Source: Haemaphysalis longicornis
Taxonomy: Eukaryota; Arthropoda; Arachnida; Ixodida; Ixodidae
Length of the DNA: 64,000 nt
NCBI GenBank assembly: GCA_013339765.2
Contig: CM023457.1
Coordinates: 51,733,745-51,797,744, forward strand
Direction of reading: 5' to 3'
Notes under the pieces: model-generated
The model's input: only the letters and a program-made list of their open reading frames with translations
Databases searched by the model: none
Told to the model about the DNA's origin: nothing
Shown: positions 46,950 through 58,565 of the stretch, piece by piece
How positions within the stretch are numbered: the first letter of the stretch is position 1
Layout: every line of letters starts with the position of its first letter
Translations under genes and position numbers: made by a program

Positions 46950-49900
46950 TCAATAAGGGCTTGAGCAGTCCCCCACCTGGTTGAGCTTGCGGAACTCCAC
47001 GAGACGCGTGAGGACGTGCTCGATGACGTGCTTGGGCTCGCCCGACGCTGCCTCGATCCCCAGCACCTGCCCACACTGTAGCAGGAAGTAGGGCAGGTCG
47101 ACGTCGGTGCACTTGTTTGCGAGCTGGGCCAGCCGCCGACTCTCCGAGCTGAGCTCTTCGTCCAGGTCAAACAGCTCCAGTGGCGGCCCATTTGGCTCTC
47201 GGAAGCAGGGGGGGAACACCTGTTGGAAGGAGCGTTCCACGTCATTTTCGAGGAAGCAGTATGTCTAAGTTATTGCAAGGATTGGAGTACTCAATAAATT
47301 GCGGTGGGACACAAATCTGTGAGTCAATAGGAGCGTTCCACTATTTTAAGGAGGCAGTATGTCTAGGCGATTTGGGACATGGCTGCTTTTTAATGAATCG
47401 TGGCAAAACACCTGTCAGAAGGGAGCGTTCCACATCATTTTAGAGGAGGCAGTATGTCTAGGCGATTGCTGGGACATGGCTGCTTTTTAATGAATCGTGG
47501 CAAAAACACCTGTCAGGAGGGAGCGTTCCACATAATTTTAGAGGAGGCAGTATGTCTAGGCGATTGCTGGGACATGGCTGCTTTTTAATGAATCGTGGCA
47601 AAAACACCTGTCAGAAGGGAGCGCTCCACCTCATTTTAGAGGAAGCAGTATGTCTAAGGGATTGCTTGTACTTGGTGTTTTGCTTTTTAATGAATCGCGG
47701 CAAAAACACCCCAGAAGTGATGAACTGGGACATGAGGCAGGGGACATTAGTGTTTCCTCAGCCTCACTGGCCAGTCATGACAGAAGGACCGAGTGTCGAC
47801 CACTTTGTTTCCCCACTTGTTTTCCTTTTTTCCACAAATCCTTAAATTTTAAAGAAATTATTGAATTTTAAAGAAATGATTGGGCATGCCAAACATCATA
47901 CAGCTAGTACAGTTTCATGCAGATAGTCAATGTTCTCTCGTGTGATAACTCAAACTTAAGTAAATATTGGAAGCAGCGGGGACCACATTTTGAGGAGTGC
48001 AACCCAACAAACGTGCTTGCGTTGAATGATGTGTGCGCATCACAATAGTTGAGTGTAGTCAGTGCTTTTCGTGTGACCAATTAGGCAGCAATGCTTGGTT
48101 CAGATAGTTGAAGAATCGCGTCTTATTAACAGCGCGCCTTCTTTCCCCTACAAAGAGGAATGTTGAAATGGCTATGCCCCACCCTCCATTTTAAAACAGC
48201 GGGAAAATTTGAAGCACGAAGACCATTGGTGATTCATTACTCACAGCAGGCTGGAGCGGGGGCAGTGGGCACTCAAACTGTGGGCTGATCAGTCGCAGTG
48301 GTTCGTACGGCACACCAAGCTCCTCATAGGAACTGCGCAAACGTTCATGCAGAAATCCAAGGTTCGCTCAAGTGATGACGGGCTAGTTGTTGGTGCTGAG
48401 ACAGTGGTGAAATTCTAAATGTCGAGTAATTGGTACAATGAAAAACCATTAAAAAAACTCAGCAATGTGCTTATCCTTGTGGTGCTTTGTGGCTAAGAAG
48501 AGTAAAACATAATTTGTGGGAACGCTTTTACGAGCCCACTTTTGTGAAGTGTCCGTAAACTTGAGCTAAGCTGTAAAGAATTTTAGATGTCAAAACAGTA
48601 CTGCAACTTCAGCATGGTTTTAGCCAGGTCACTAACTTATCTAAACCAACCATGGCACGCAGAGTCGTCTTACTATGCGTCGTTGGGAACATTTTGCAGT
48701 GCAAATTTGTTGAACTGCAGTTACGATAAACGAGCCTTTGCTTCCTGTTTATCTGAGCTCCTGTTTGAGTCGTTCTGTCGTGTTTCACAGGTTGGTGCGA
48801 AAGTTTCTATCCAAGCGCGAGAAAAATTTTAAAATATTAAAAATTAGATTTCTAATAACTAGATTTTGTCGTCTTATATATAAGACTTCCCTAGAGGCAA
48901 ATTACCCCACTTCTAGGGCACCTGGAACGGGAAAACACACGTTCACTTAGAAGTCCTTAAAAAAAGTCACTGAAGCGTAGGGGAAGCCTTGATGTTAACT
49001 GGCTCTCTAAAGGAAAAGCAGCTTTTGTAACAATCCTAAAACATTAACTACCGTAAGGTTCCAAAAGAACACCCACCAAAAGTGCAGAGATATCAAGTGA
49101 AAAATACGGGGTGGGTGATCTTTCGGGTCGGGTGCGAAAAACTAGAAAAAAAAGCGGACGCACCGCCAACAAAAATTGTGGAGATATCAACAAAAAATAC
49201 CAGATGGGAGAGCAGTCTGCTGAAGTGCGGTAAGGACAAATAAGTGACCACAGCAACACATGAATAGATGATTCGCGTTTATTTTGTTCACTCATCGGCA
49301 CTAAAGCCATCGATTTGAGGTGTGTGCTATCTTTGGTATCGCTTAGTAAATTGAATATTTCACCCCTAAAGGGGGTTTGCGATGTTTCAGGGGTGGGCGT
49401 TCGCCCGAAACTCGGATGGCCATTTTGTCGTACAAACTTGTCTAAGCGACAATTCCATTTTTTGCTCTCACGTGATCACTGCGGGGAGCATGGAGTTGTC
49501 CAGGGCGTATAGCTGCTTGCGAAAGAGCTCCCTGTGGTCGCTGGGGAGCTCCTCCCCCTCCTGGAGGCAGGAGAAGGGAGCGTCGGCAATGGTGTCCAGG
49601 GATGGAATGGGGTTGTAGTCGAACACCTCGGGGTCCCCCGCATCGATGGCGTTCAGCTGCACTTGGTCGCTGGTCAGGAAATGGAACAGAACGTCCTGGG
49701 AAAGCAGACAGACAGAGGGCGGGGGCCATCATGTGACCAGGTTAGTCACTTGTCGCTGGAATGAGTGCCAGTTTTTGGGTGACTATGACCGAGACAGAAG
49801 TGATCACTAGAAAGAACAACTCTTTAATCTTACTGCACTTTCTTCGCTGTTAGCTGAGATTATTGCCAGTTGTGCAGAAGAAATTGCATTGGTGTACACA

Positions 49901-52900
49901 AAATGTACGACTGTTCTGCACGCACGTGCATATGTGAGTGTGTTTGTAAGAGAGAGAGAGAGAGGAAGAGGTAACCAAGACAGGTGGGAAAAAAAACGTG
50001 GCAGGAGCAGTAATGTGACATGTGGACCAGTTTTGAGAGCAGTGCCTGCATTATGCCACCAGTTTCCTCTGTTCTGGCAACACGGAAAAGTCTGAGAGAC
50101 CCAGTCCCTTTTTTTCACTGGTCTGTGAACTCGTGCCAGCACAAGCCCCACTTAAACCATGTGCGAGACACTAGCAGACGGCCGCTCACCTTGATCTTGC
50201 TGTTGTCCTCCTTGTCCAGGTAGTGATCGGAGATGAGGTGGCACGAGCCCAGCACAACTATCCTCCCCAATACTCCCTGCGAAATGTCAGCAAGACTGAG
50301 CACAAAGTCCTCTACACACCGAACAAAGACCAGCTACTCGGGGGATTCCTTTCGCACAAAAATGTGGCCGAAACACTGCGATGGCAGCAACCAGCTTCAC
50401 ACACTCTTCACACTGACAGAAACGACGTTTACCGCGGTCTCAGCTACACGAGTGCGGTGACCGATTAGGACATCACCTCAAATCATGTGCACACCACTGT
50501 TGAATTCCACAATCCTCCTGTCATAAACTAATAAGTGTGGATATGTAACTTGGACTGCTCTGATTTCATCATGTGCGCTGGAGGTTCCAGACCACAAAAG
50601 TTGCCCAGGCATTTGCACTTTTCTAGATCACTACAGCTAGGCAACATGAGGAGCATCACGTAGGGTTCAGCGTAGAGAGAATGATGTCTTTTGGCGTGAG
50701 GCTACCTGTCGTCTGGGATGAAAACCACAAATCTTTGATAGGTATCCCAGCAACATGTCTGGCATTCAATAAGCTTACCGCTGATGCATGCAAGGATAGG
50801 TAAAAAATGCAGATACTTTTATTACTCTGCGCTTCGCGTTTGTATGCAGCTGGTTTATGAGAGACATCACATCACGTGTTTCGCTGCAGTGAGGAATGGT
50901 TTGAGGGTGGGTTCGCTTGTCTGTGCACTAATGCAACTCGGAGCTGCAGAAACCCGAGCACCTCTCGCACATCTTTTTGTGGCTCACGTCGGCCGTTCAG
51001 CACACTTTGAGAGTAGTTAGCCCAGCACCCACCTTTTGCCCGACGTAGAGTGCACAGACGGGTCGTGCCACAGGGAAGGAGCAGCTTCTCGTTGAAAGCA
51101 GGGCTACCGCAGGCTTGGCGACATTTAGTGTTGCACCATAGGGATAAAGAAACGTCATATCCCTGTAAAAATAAATTATTGGCTCTGTTTCGCATGAGTG
51201 AGTGGTAATCATCGCTTGTTCAAGAAGCAAATTCTAATTGAGGGTTCTGACGGAATGTTGTCTGGTCAGGCATGAGAATGTAATAAAGAAAAGCGAACAA
51301 TGACCACGTATAAAAATATATTTGGAGTGAACAAGGAACCCGTATGTGGTTTTGAAACGTCAAATATATTTTTAGTGTTCGCTAAGTTTTCGGTCGGTGT
51401 TCGCTTTTCTTTTGTACATTGTACAGAAGCAAGTCTTGTTTGGGGGGCGTAAAGGAAAAAGAGTTTACAACCTTGGGTGATGTGTTTTTATCAAAATAGT
51501 CGCATGCAATATTTAGATTCAAACTACACATAGTACACCTTTGGTGGTGCTTGAAGTGGGGGTTGTAGCAACTTCTGCAGTGCCTCAAAATATGCATGAA
51601 GTGCCTACATGTAGTCTTGCACAAAAGATGCATTGTTCGAACTAAAGTCTTCAGCTGTTTGGGGGGTCAGGAGTGCCTCTAAATTAAACGGCAATTTATT
51701 ATCCTGCTTGTCTCACACATAGATCCAAGTGCTTGTTCCGAAATACTTATGCCATGGTAGGTTTTACGCCATGACAGTTGCATTGTAACGGCCACTCTGA
51801 CACTAAAAAGGCTATATTGCACAGAGTTATCCACAAATGAATGCAGATAGGCAAGATTGTACAAGCCTAAGCATTAGAATAGGCAGAATCTGACACTACT
51901 TAGGACACAGACAAGACGAAGGACGAAGCACAAGCGCTAACTATGCCTAAGCCTAAGCATTAGCCTAAGCCTAATTTTAATTTTAACTAAGCCTAATATT
52001 TAAGCCTAAGCATTGTTATGTGAGTGTTGATAGAACGCCCAATAGTAAATGTAATGAAAAGAAATCTGGGACGTTCCACTGCAGATGTGTGTGGGATGAG
52101 AGCTGCTCACCGGCCACTGTTGCTTGAGCCCGAATCTAGCATTGTCTCCTCCAGGGCTTTATTCACGGCTCTGTTGAGGATGCCATCAGAAATCAGAGCT
52201 TCCTTGGGGTGTGGGTACTTGTGGTATGCGGTCCGAACCACGGCGTCTGTAACCCACAGAAAAACGGGTGCAGGATAAAAAAAAAATAAAGAAACAGTAG
52301 GCATCGTTAGGTAGGCAAAATGGTTATTGTGCCAAAATTTAAAGAATATATACAGTGCGAAAGTAAAAATAGATACCTTATGGCATCAATGAAAAGAAAT
52401 TGCAAAAGAAAGTTCACTATGTTTGATGCTGAAGATTTTTTAAAGCAAAGTTTCACAAAGCCAAGAAATTTTGTAGCTGTATTTTGCAAGTCTTAGTGAG
52501 TACCAGAAGGTATATAGTCTTTCTTTTTTGTCCTTTTGATAGACTATGACATCTGGACCAGTATTTTTACAATTTTTCTGTTAGTCTTGTATTTAAAAAC
52601 CTCTTGCTAATCCTGTACTGTAAAGGCCAACCAAAGATTTAGCTTCGCCTGAACTTTAATTACTCTAATGGGCGTGCCTTACTAAATACAAGAATTGCTT
52701 GATATTTTCACTCCAGGAAATATTGTGCACTGTACGTATTCACACCATAATTATAGGGAAATGAATACATAAAATCACGTGTCCTCTTAAGAAGAAAAAA
52801 GGGGATTTTTTTATCTGCAACTCTGAGCAGCCTGTGAAAATCGCAATCAGATGTCGATGAGCACAGCATGCATGCATTTGTGAGGAATACAACCAATGTG

Positions 52901-54939
52901 CTCCCACACGTTCTGAACTGCACATGGCTGCTTTCGCAGCACGCTCCATCAAACACAGAAAAATAAAACGTACAATAAAAGCATACAGGACATGTCTCTT
53001 CTAAAATGTCTAGCGTACCGCTGTTGACGACGATTCCATACTCCTCGAGCAGGAAGTTTATGTTGGTCTGGAAGCGGCGTTCCCCTCCCTCGCCAACCAT
53101 GACCAACAGTCGACCGCCCTGCGTCAGGAACTCCCGCAGAGCTGAAAACTGCAAAAAATATTGCGTTATATTGCCTTTTTTTTCCCCCCTCTGTGCATCG
53201 ATCCGACTCAGCAGCCATCATTAAACTGGCCCACGAAAATGGACAGAAAGGCTTAATAAACGTTCGCATTTTCTGCCATATCATGCGTAGAAACGTGGAA
53301 TCCTTTCCTCAAGCTCTTTTTCAGCTAGCACCCGAACTGGAACCACGTCCGCTACGCCAACAGGCAGGTTGCGCTTTTAACCAAAGCTAGGCGAAAAGAA
53401 AATAGGGTGGTCCCGTGTACGCAGGAAACTCCTCGGGCACAACCCCATGCGTATTCGCGAAAAAAAATGACGCCACCTTCCCGCGAGGGAACCCTGAGTT
53501 GATGCGAAGCATCTCGGAGGTTCCGAAACGTTCACGAGATTGGGTATCCAAATAACGGAAAATGACGGAACTCCGGCGCAGCGTGACTCAATAGAAGCAG
53601 CAACTGAGGGAGCGGTGCGCGGACCGGCTTTATTATATAGAGCAGATGGAGTGGAGAGGAGGACATGAGAGAGTAGACGCGCATGCGCGCTTATCGCGCA
53701 GCTGCGGTGATGAGTAGCGCGCGCGCTATCGCACAGCTGGCGTGGAGAGAGGGAAAGGAGGAGAAGCGCGCGCGCTATCGCACAGCTGGTGGGGAGAGAG
53801 GGAGAGGTGCGGACGGACGGACGACGGAGCCAAGAGCAAGAGATGCTTTGCATCTAAAAAGACTACGTGGGGAGGAGAGTCAGAAGCACATACATACTGT
53901 ATAAACTTGGTCGTGGTTAGAATGTAAGGGGATGAGCCGGGGTTTATGGATGACGTTCCCTCGCACCTCGACACTGGTAAATGGGAACGGCGCATCATAG
54001 GGAGCGAAAAAGAGGCTCTCTCTCGCAGCAGAGCGAGCGCAGGAACAGCGCGCTACAGCGGGAAGGACAGCTCAAGCGACAACGGCGGGCGGAGCGCGCA
54101 GCTTCGCTGGTTAACCATATCTGTACGAAGTTCATGGGCGCATTTCCCCCCTGACATCGTTGTGCCGGCTAGGTAGTAATAAATTTAAATACAGCCACTC
54201 AATCAACGCTCCACTGCCGTTGGAACTTGGCAAAGACACTTGCGCACCTCATCAACCCCTGTAAGGTTGTCTTTACTGCACACGAATGCTGCGCAGTGAA
54301 GCCAAGCCGGGGTTCCATTTAAAAGGCGCTCTGGGGACATTCTAGCTGCTGCCACGACGTTATGTATGAGATACATTTTTCCCGGAAAGTTCATATGGCT
54401 ATGTAGGGCAGTTTGGCCACTGCGTAAGTTGGTCTTTCTGTACAAATTCACGTGTCGTGCAGTAAAGCCGAAATCAACATCTGCAGTTTTTTTTTTTGCT
54501 TTTTTTTTCTCCCGAGTGCTGCGGGTCACCTTTCTAGATCGGCATTTTTTTTCCTTCAGACATTCATTTTAAACTAAAAAGCCCGGCGCTTCAGTTTCAT
54601 GTTCAACTACTTTTCTTTTCTTTTCGGAAAATCCGGCGAATCTCCGTGCACTCACCTCTGCCTCAGTGAACTTCTGACGAGGTCCGCCCAACACAAGGAC
54701 GTCAGTGCCGGACAACACGTCGGACGATATCTGCGCATTGCCGCTGGTGCGCCACGCTACGTTACGACTCATCTGCACTCGCAAATACTTCTAACAAAAT
54801 TTCAACGCGCAGTGCATGCTCACCTGTGAACTTGCCACATACTCTTGAGGCGCCTCTGCAGCACTTTGTAGCCATCGTTGACGCCGAAGAGCTCGTGTTT
54901 GGACGAGTCGAACAGTATCGAGAACACTTTATCACCCAT
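46950..54939 (-). CDS. IFT52: Intraflagellar transport protein IFT52, nine exons, complete
   Basis: Exons in coding order are 54939-54824, 54767-54656, 53148-53019, 52246-52111, 51162-51033, 50276-50190, 49695-49472, 48332-48245 and 47219-46950. The phases agree at every join and give 430 residues (human IFT52 has 437). IFT52 is a core subunit of the IFT-B1 complex that carries cargo along ciliary microtubules; its N-terminal GIFT domain and C-terminal region bind IFT88, IFT46 and IFT70. Hallmarks seen are FDSSKHELFGVNDGYKVLQR, LVLGGPRQKFTEAE, GGRLLVMVGEGGERRFQTNI, NFLLEEYGIVVNSDAVVR, YHKYPHPKEALISDGILNR, FLYPYGATLNVAKPAVALLS, VVLGSCHLISDHYLDKEDNS, PQFECPLPPLQPAVFPPCF and FDLDEELSSESRRLAQLANK. 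The acceptor of exon 2 (GATGAG) is weak, and another 3' AG also keeps the frame. In arthropods, motile or sensory cilia are restricted mainly to sensory neurons and sperm, so expression is probably tissue-limited. Confidence 0.96.
47212..47711 (-). repeat. IFT52 intronic minisatellite that includes a splice acceptor
   Basis: Units of about 92-101 bp are anchored on GCG(T/C)TCC at 47232, 47333, 47425, 47523 and 47621. They share CATTTTAGAGGAGGCAGTAT, GGGACATGGCTGC, TTTTTAATGAATCGTGGCAA and AACACCTGTCAGAAGGGAG. The block overlaps the acceptor and first bases of IFT52 exon 9 (AACACCTGTTGGAAGGAGCG at the true site). Read on the gene strand, three upstream units repeat a CTGACAG/GTGTTTT acceptor-like junction, and a fourth unit has a degraded copy. 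Confidence 0.85.
51935..52015. repeat. Degenerate CTAAGC-rich repeat in IFT52 intron
   Basis: About eight TAAGCC/AAGCAT-type hexamers are clustered, broken by AT-rich spacers. It is too short and irregular to be telomeric. Confidence 0.5.
53470..53855 (+). mobile_element. Relative of the 413-bp nested element, in IFT52 intron 2
   Basis: It begins CGCCACCTTCCCGCGAGGGA, has the palindrome GATGCGAAGCATC about 40 bases in, a CCGGCTTTATTATATAGAG core, and CGCGCGCTATCGCACAGCTG repeated twice. It ends with the hairpin AGATGCTTTGCATCT followed by AAAAA, as copy 1 does. No coding frame. The target duplication is not clear; both sides are A-runs. Confidence 0.75.
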
Positions 54940-55927
54940 TGACTCATCGGTCGCCTTCACGGATGCCTCGAAGACGGCGACATTGGCGAGTTTCGGAACA
55001 CGTTGTCACTGTTTACATTCCGCCGTCACCATGACAACGCCAACGAAACGACAGCGCTACGTCATAGGGAGTGGTAGCTAGCGCTTGTTAGCCCCTAGCG
55101 GCCAAAATAAATATTTGGCGCTAACTTCAAATTACCGCGAGTGTCTTCACACGTCGGGAGGAGAGAAGGGATGGGCTTCATTGAGCTTTGAATTTGTGGG
55201 GTGGCTTCCTAGTCCGGAAATTTATGGGTGGTCCTGGCGCTGGCGATCCGGTAGACGAGGCGCTTCCCAGACGACACTCTTCCATTGAGCTCGAGAGGCG
55301 GGTGCAAGGTTTCAGCCACTTCGGAATCAAACTTAATTTTTCTGGGGCTGCGAGCAATCTGCGCGACGAGTTGCAGCATTGCCCGATTTCTTGGTAGCTT
55401 ACAGTTAAAAGGCTCACCCTCTGGGGTCTTGCATTCTGGTCATTACAATGGCTATTAATCGAGCAGAACCCTCACTCAAAAATTATGAAAACAGTGGCGT
55501 AGCCACAAAATCGTTTTCTTTTCCTTTTTGTTAGGGGGGGGGGGAGTGTTACACGCCACGGGTTAAAAAAAAAGAAGACAGTGTCATTTTTATTTTCATC
55601 GTGGTCATTTTTATTGTTTTTTGCGGTGATTCCGCATATTTTTTTTATTCCGCTTACAAGGCGTACGCTTTCGTTTCACAAGCGAGGTGCGTTCTATTTG
55701 GTGTGTATTTGATGCCGTGTTGAGTAAATTTCAAGGGTGTTCTCACACCAAAACACACCCCCTGGATACGCCCTGGATGCAACCTTTAACTATTGCGATG
55801 CTCCTCAAATCACAGTGTAGACCATTTATAACGCAACCACTTATAGTGCGTGACCGGATATAGCACAGGTTTGCTTGGCCACCGATAGGTCTCCCATAAA
55901 ACTCAACGCATAAGCTTACCACTTATA

Positions 55928-56095
55928 CAGTAGCTGACCAATTTTTCGGACCTGGAGGGGAACGAAAAATAGTCCGAATAAAAGAGCAGCCCCAAAAATC
56001 CCCCAGTCCTATGGGACAACTGGCGGTTCCTCGGGAAAGACCGAAATATCCAGCAAGTCCGAATTTTCGGAGTCCGGAAAAATGGTCGGCTACTG
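55928..56095. mobile_element. 168-bp MITE with TA target duplication
   Basis: The ends are CAGTAGCTGACCAATTTTTC and, on the other strand, CAGTAGCCGACCATTTTTCC, forming inverted repeats of about 25 bases, with TA on both sides (55926-55927, 56096-56097). This pattern fits Tc1/mariner-pogo type MITEs. It seems to sit inside an older sequence: flanks contain CAGTGTAGACCATTTATAAC at about 55813 and ATATCGTTTATAGTGCAG at about 56120. Confidence 0.85.
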
Positions 56096-56529
56096 TAATG
56101 CGGTTGCCCCAAACACAATATCGTTTATAGTGCAGTTTTTTGGCATGTCCGCTGATCGGCTGGTGCAGCTGGAGGGTCGTAAAAAAAAAGAAAAAGATAA
56201 AAGAAACAGGAAAAAATAAAAAATAAACAGAGACAGATTCAGCTAACCGCCACAGGCACTCTCTCTTCCCTAAAATAGAATATAAAATACAAAAATAAAA
56301 TAAAAAATAGGCACTCATTAGTTCGTATGTTCCGTCTGTACTCAATGGTAACCACAACTGCCCTTGCTCTCGGCACACCTCTAAAGATAGCGAGACCCCA
56401 CACTTCCAGGGTGGGGTAAGCTGTTGCGATTAGAACCCTGTGCAGATAAGCAACCACTCTTTTCCTTCTCGAACACCTGGAGATAGTGAGTGGAGCCACA
56501 CCAGAGGTTTCCACTACCTGTACATTGTG

Positions 56530-56763
56530 ATTTATTGATTGTAGTGTTTAACGCAACGCAGGCGATGAGGCGCGCCGTAGTGAAGGGCTCCGGATTAAAT
56601 TAGACCACCTGGGGATCTTTAACGGGCGCCGAAGTCTCGTACACACGGGCGCTTTTGCTTTTCGCCTCCATCAGAAAAGCGGCCATCACAGCCAGGAATT
56701 GAACCCATGACCTCGTGCTCAGCAGCGCAACGCCTTAGCCACTGAGCCACCGTGGCGGGACCC
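56530..56763 (-). mobile_element. Near full-length Ruka-like SINE, reverse orientation
   Basis: On the minus strand it starts CCCGCCACGGTGGCTCAGTG (A box) with a slightly mutated B box GGTTCAATTCC, then the body and a short tail. Possible target duplication GTA(C/T)ATTG(T/C)G at 56520-56529 and 56764-56773 has two mismatches. Confidence 0.88.
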
Positions 56764-56773
56764 GTATATTGCG

Positions 56774-58172
56774 CTGGCAAGCGCTTCCAGCGTGGCAAAC
56801 ACAAGGTGCGGATTGAAAAACCAATCCGGTTTGCATTCTTACCAAGTTGTGTTGCTGGCATAAGCAGGGCTGCTTTGCTCTCCGAGGCATCCTTTCTTCT
56901 AGACACTAGGAAACCAGATCCCTCAAAGCATAAACAAAAAGTATAAGTTGAATGTGCTCGTGGTTTGCAAACCTGTGCAGCAGCGTCTGATGTGGAAATA
57001 AAAACATTGAATAAAGACTGATACCTCTGTATTTAAGTGGCATTCGTTTGAGTGATGATAAACAAAGAATGATTGAAAGGTAGCTTGAGATATGGTTGGA
57101 TTCGCGCATGTTTTGTTTACAGTGCGGTACTGCTTACAGTCCAGATTTTCGCAGCTCCCACAGCATACATTACAAGCAGTCCACACTGTAATAAACTATG
57201 CAGCCCCTAGCATAAACCAATCGCAGTATGCTTTGCTTATTACATGGCCTCGTGGGGTTCTGAGGAATCAGCAGATCATGAAGCCTGGGTGAGGAGGTTG
57301 AGGGAGAACGGAATGAAGGCAGAGAGCACTCCTTCGACCTGCCCATCTGAATTTGAAGATTCAATTCAATGACCAGAAAACCACAGGCAGAAGTGAGTGA
57401 ACGCAAAATTTATTTAAAAATGAAGATGAGCTGCTCGACGCATACACTAAAACACGACTCCCCAACACATTGTTGCCCTTCTAATGAAACAAGTATTCTA
57501 CACGGCGTCCTTACATCAGGTATGCACGAATGTTTGCCCCAGAAGTGTCAATGTGCCATCCACACGCACGACAAACGGGATTGGCTGATAAAAGTACCCG
57601 CAACTTGGACCGTGAACACTACTACTAGCACAACCGTCGTAACCGTTTCCACTGCATCTTTGCAGGAGTGGCCAAGCATGGCGGCGGAGCATGTGCACCG
57701 CCACGCTCTCAAAAATGCAAAACACGGTAGTCCCGAGTACAGGTTTGTGCCCAAGTACTCGAGTACACTCCTAAAAACAGCAGTGGCATCGGATCCACAC
57801 TAATTAAAACAGAGAGGATTTCTCTATTAAGTGGAAGTAGTACATCACTGGCTGCGATAAAAACTTTGGTTACTGTCAAGAGCAATGACACCTACTCACG
57901 GCTCTCGCTTTTTGGTAGCCAGAAATGTACCAACCAGTCAAGGCAAGTTAAGTACCCCCAAAAGTCGCATCACACCTCGGGCAACGAGCCTGCTCAGTTT
58001 TAGACTTGTGTTTGCCTGAATGGGGTGGCAAACATTTCAGCTAACTACCCTTGCACCATAAAGCCTGGGGCACACACCGAAATTGGTGCAAATCCTGACT
58101 GCAAGAGATTCTAAGTTAATTTCAAATTGCACCAATGCATCCCAGCATCACACGCTACAGGGATGTTGCAGC
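56774..58172. other. Intergenic stretch, no gene recognised
   Basis: Only short frames without splice context. It separates the end of the acidic-protein gene from the IFT52 upstream region. Confidence 0.55.
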
Positions 58173-58178
58173 TTTATT
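58173..58178 (-). terminator. Poly(A) signal of the acidic-protein gene
   Basis: AATAAA on the minus strand in GGTTCAATAAAGCTGC, about 390 bases after the stop codon at 58566-58568. Confidence 0.65.
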
Positions 58179-58565
58179 GAACCTTGGAACATTTATTCAC
58201 CCCCTCCCTCCGTCAAAATGGCCACAAGGCAACCATTGCAAACACAGACACACTTGCACTGACAAGCTGACAAACCGCACTATTCCCAAGAGATGACGAA
58301 AATGGCAGAGCTTATAGGCAGTGCGTTCCTCGTGGCACAAACACGACAGCGTCCAACTTATCTCCCCCCTACCCATTTTTTTGTCTTTGTTGAAAAGGAA
58401 CACAGAAGGACAACAACAAACGCGGACACCAAAATCTCCGATGGCCACAGGGGAGCAAAACCAAGGTTGCCTCCTGCCCTCAAGCTGCTCGGTGAGGGGG
58501 GAGACGACTGAGATACAATGAACAGGTTGTAAGCACAGGAGCCGACGGCTTTTCCGACGGAAGGC

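Noticed and set aside
46965..46980. Splice donor CAG/GTGGGG near the end of IFT52 with a further exon
   Set aside because: No downstream exon matching the IFT52 C-terminus was found, and the in-frame stop is followed at once by ATTAAA. An alternative end remains possible but unsupported.
51935..52015. Telomere-like TTAGGC repeat
   Set aside because: Only a few irregular units; arthropod telomeres are usually TTAGG, and the site is inside a gene.
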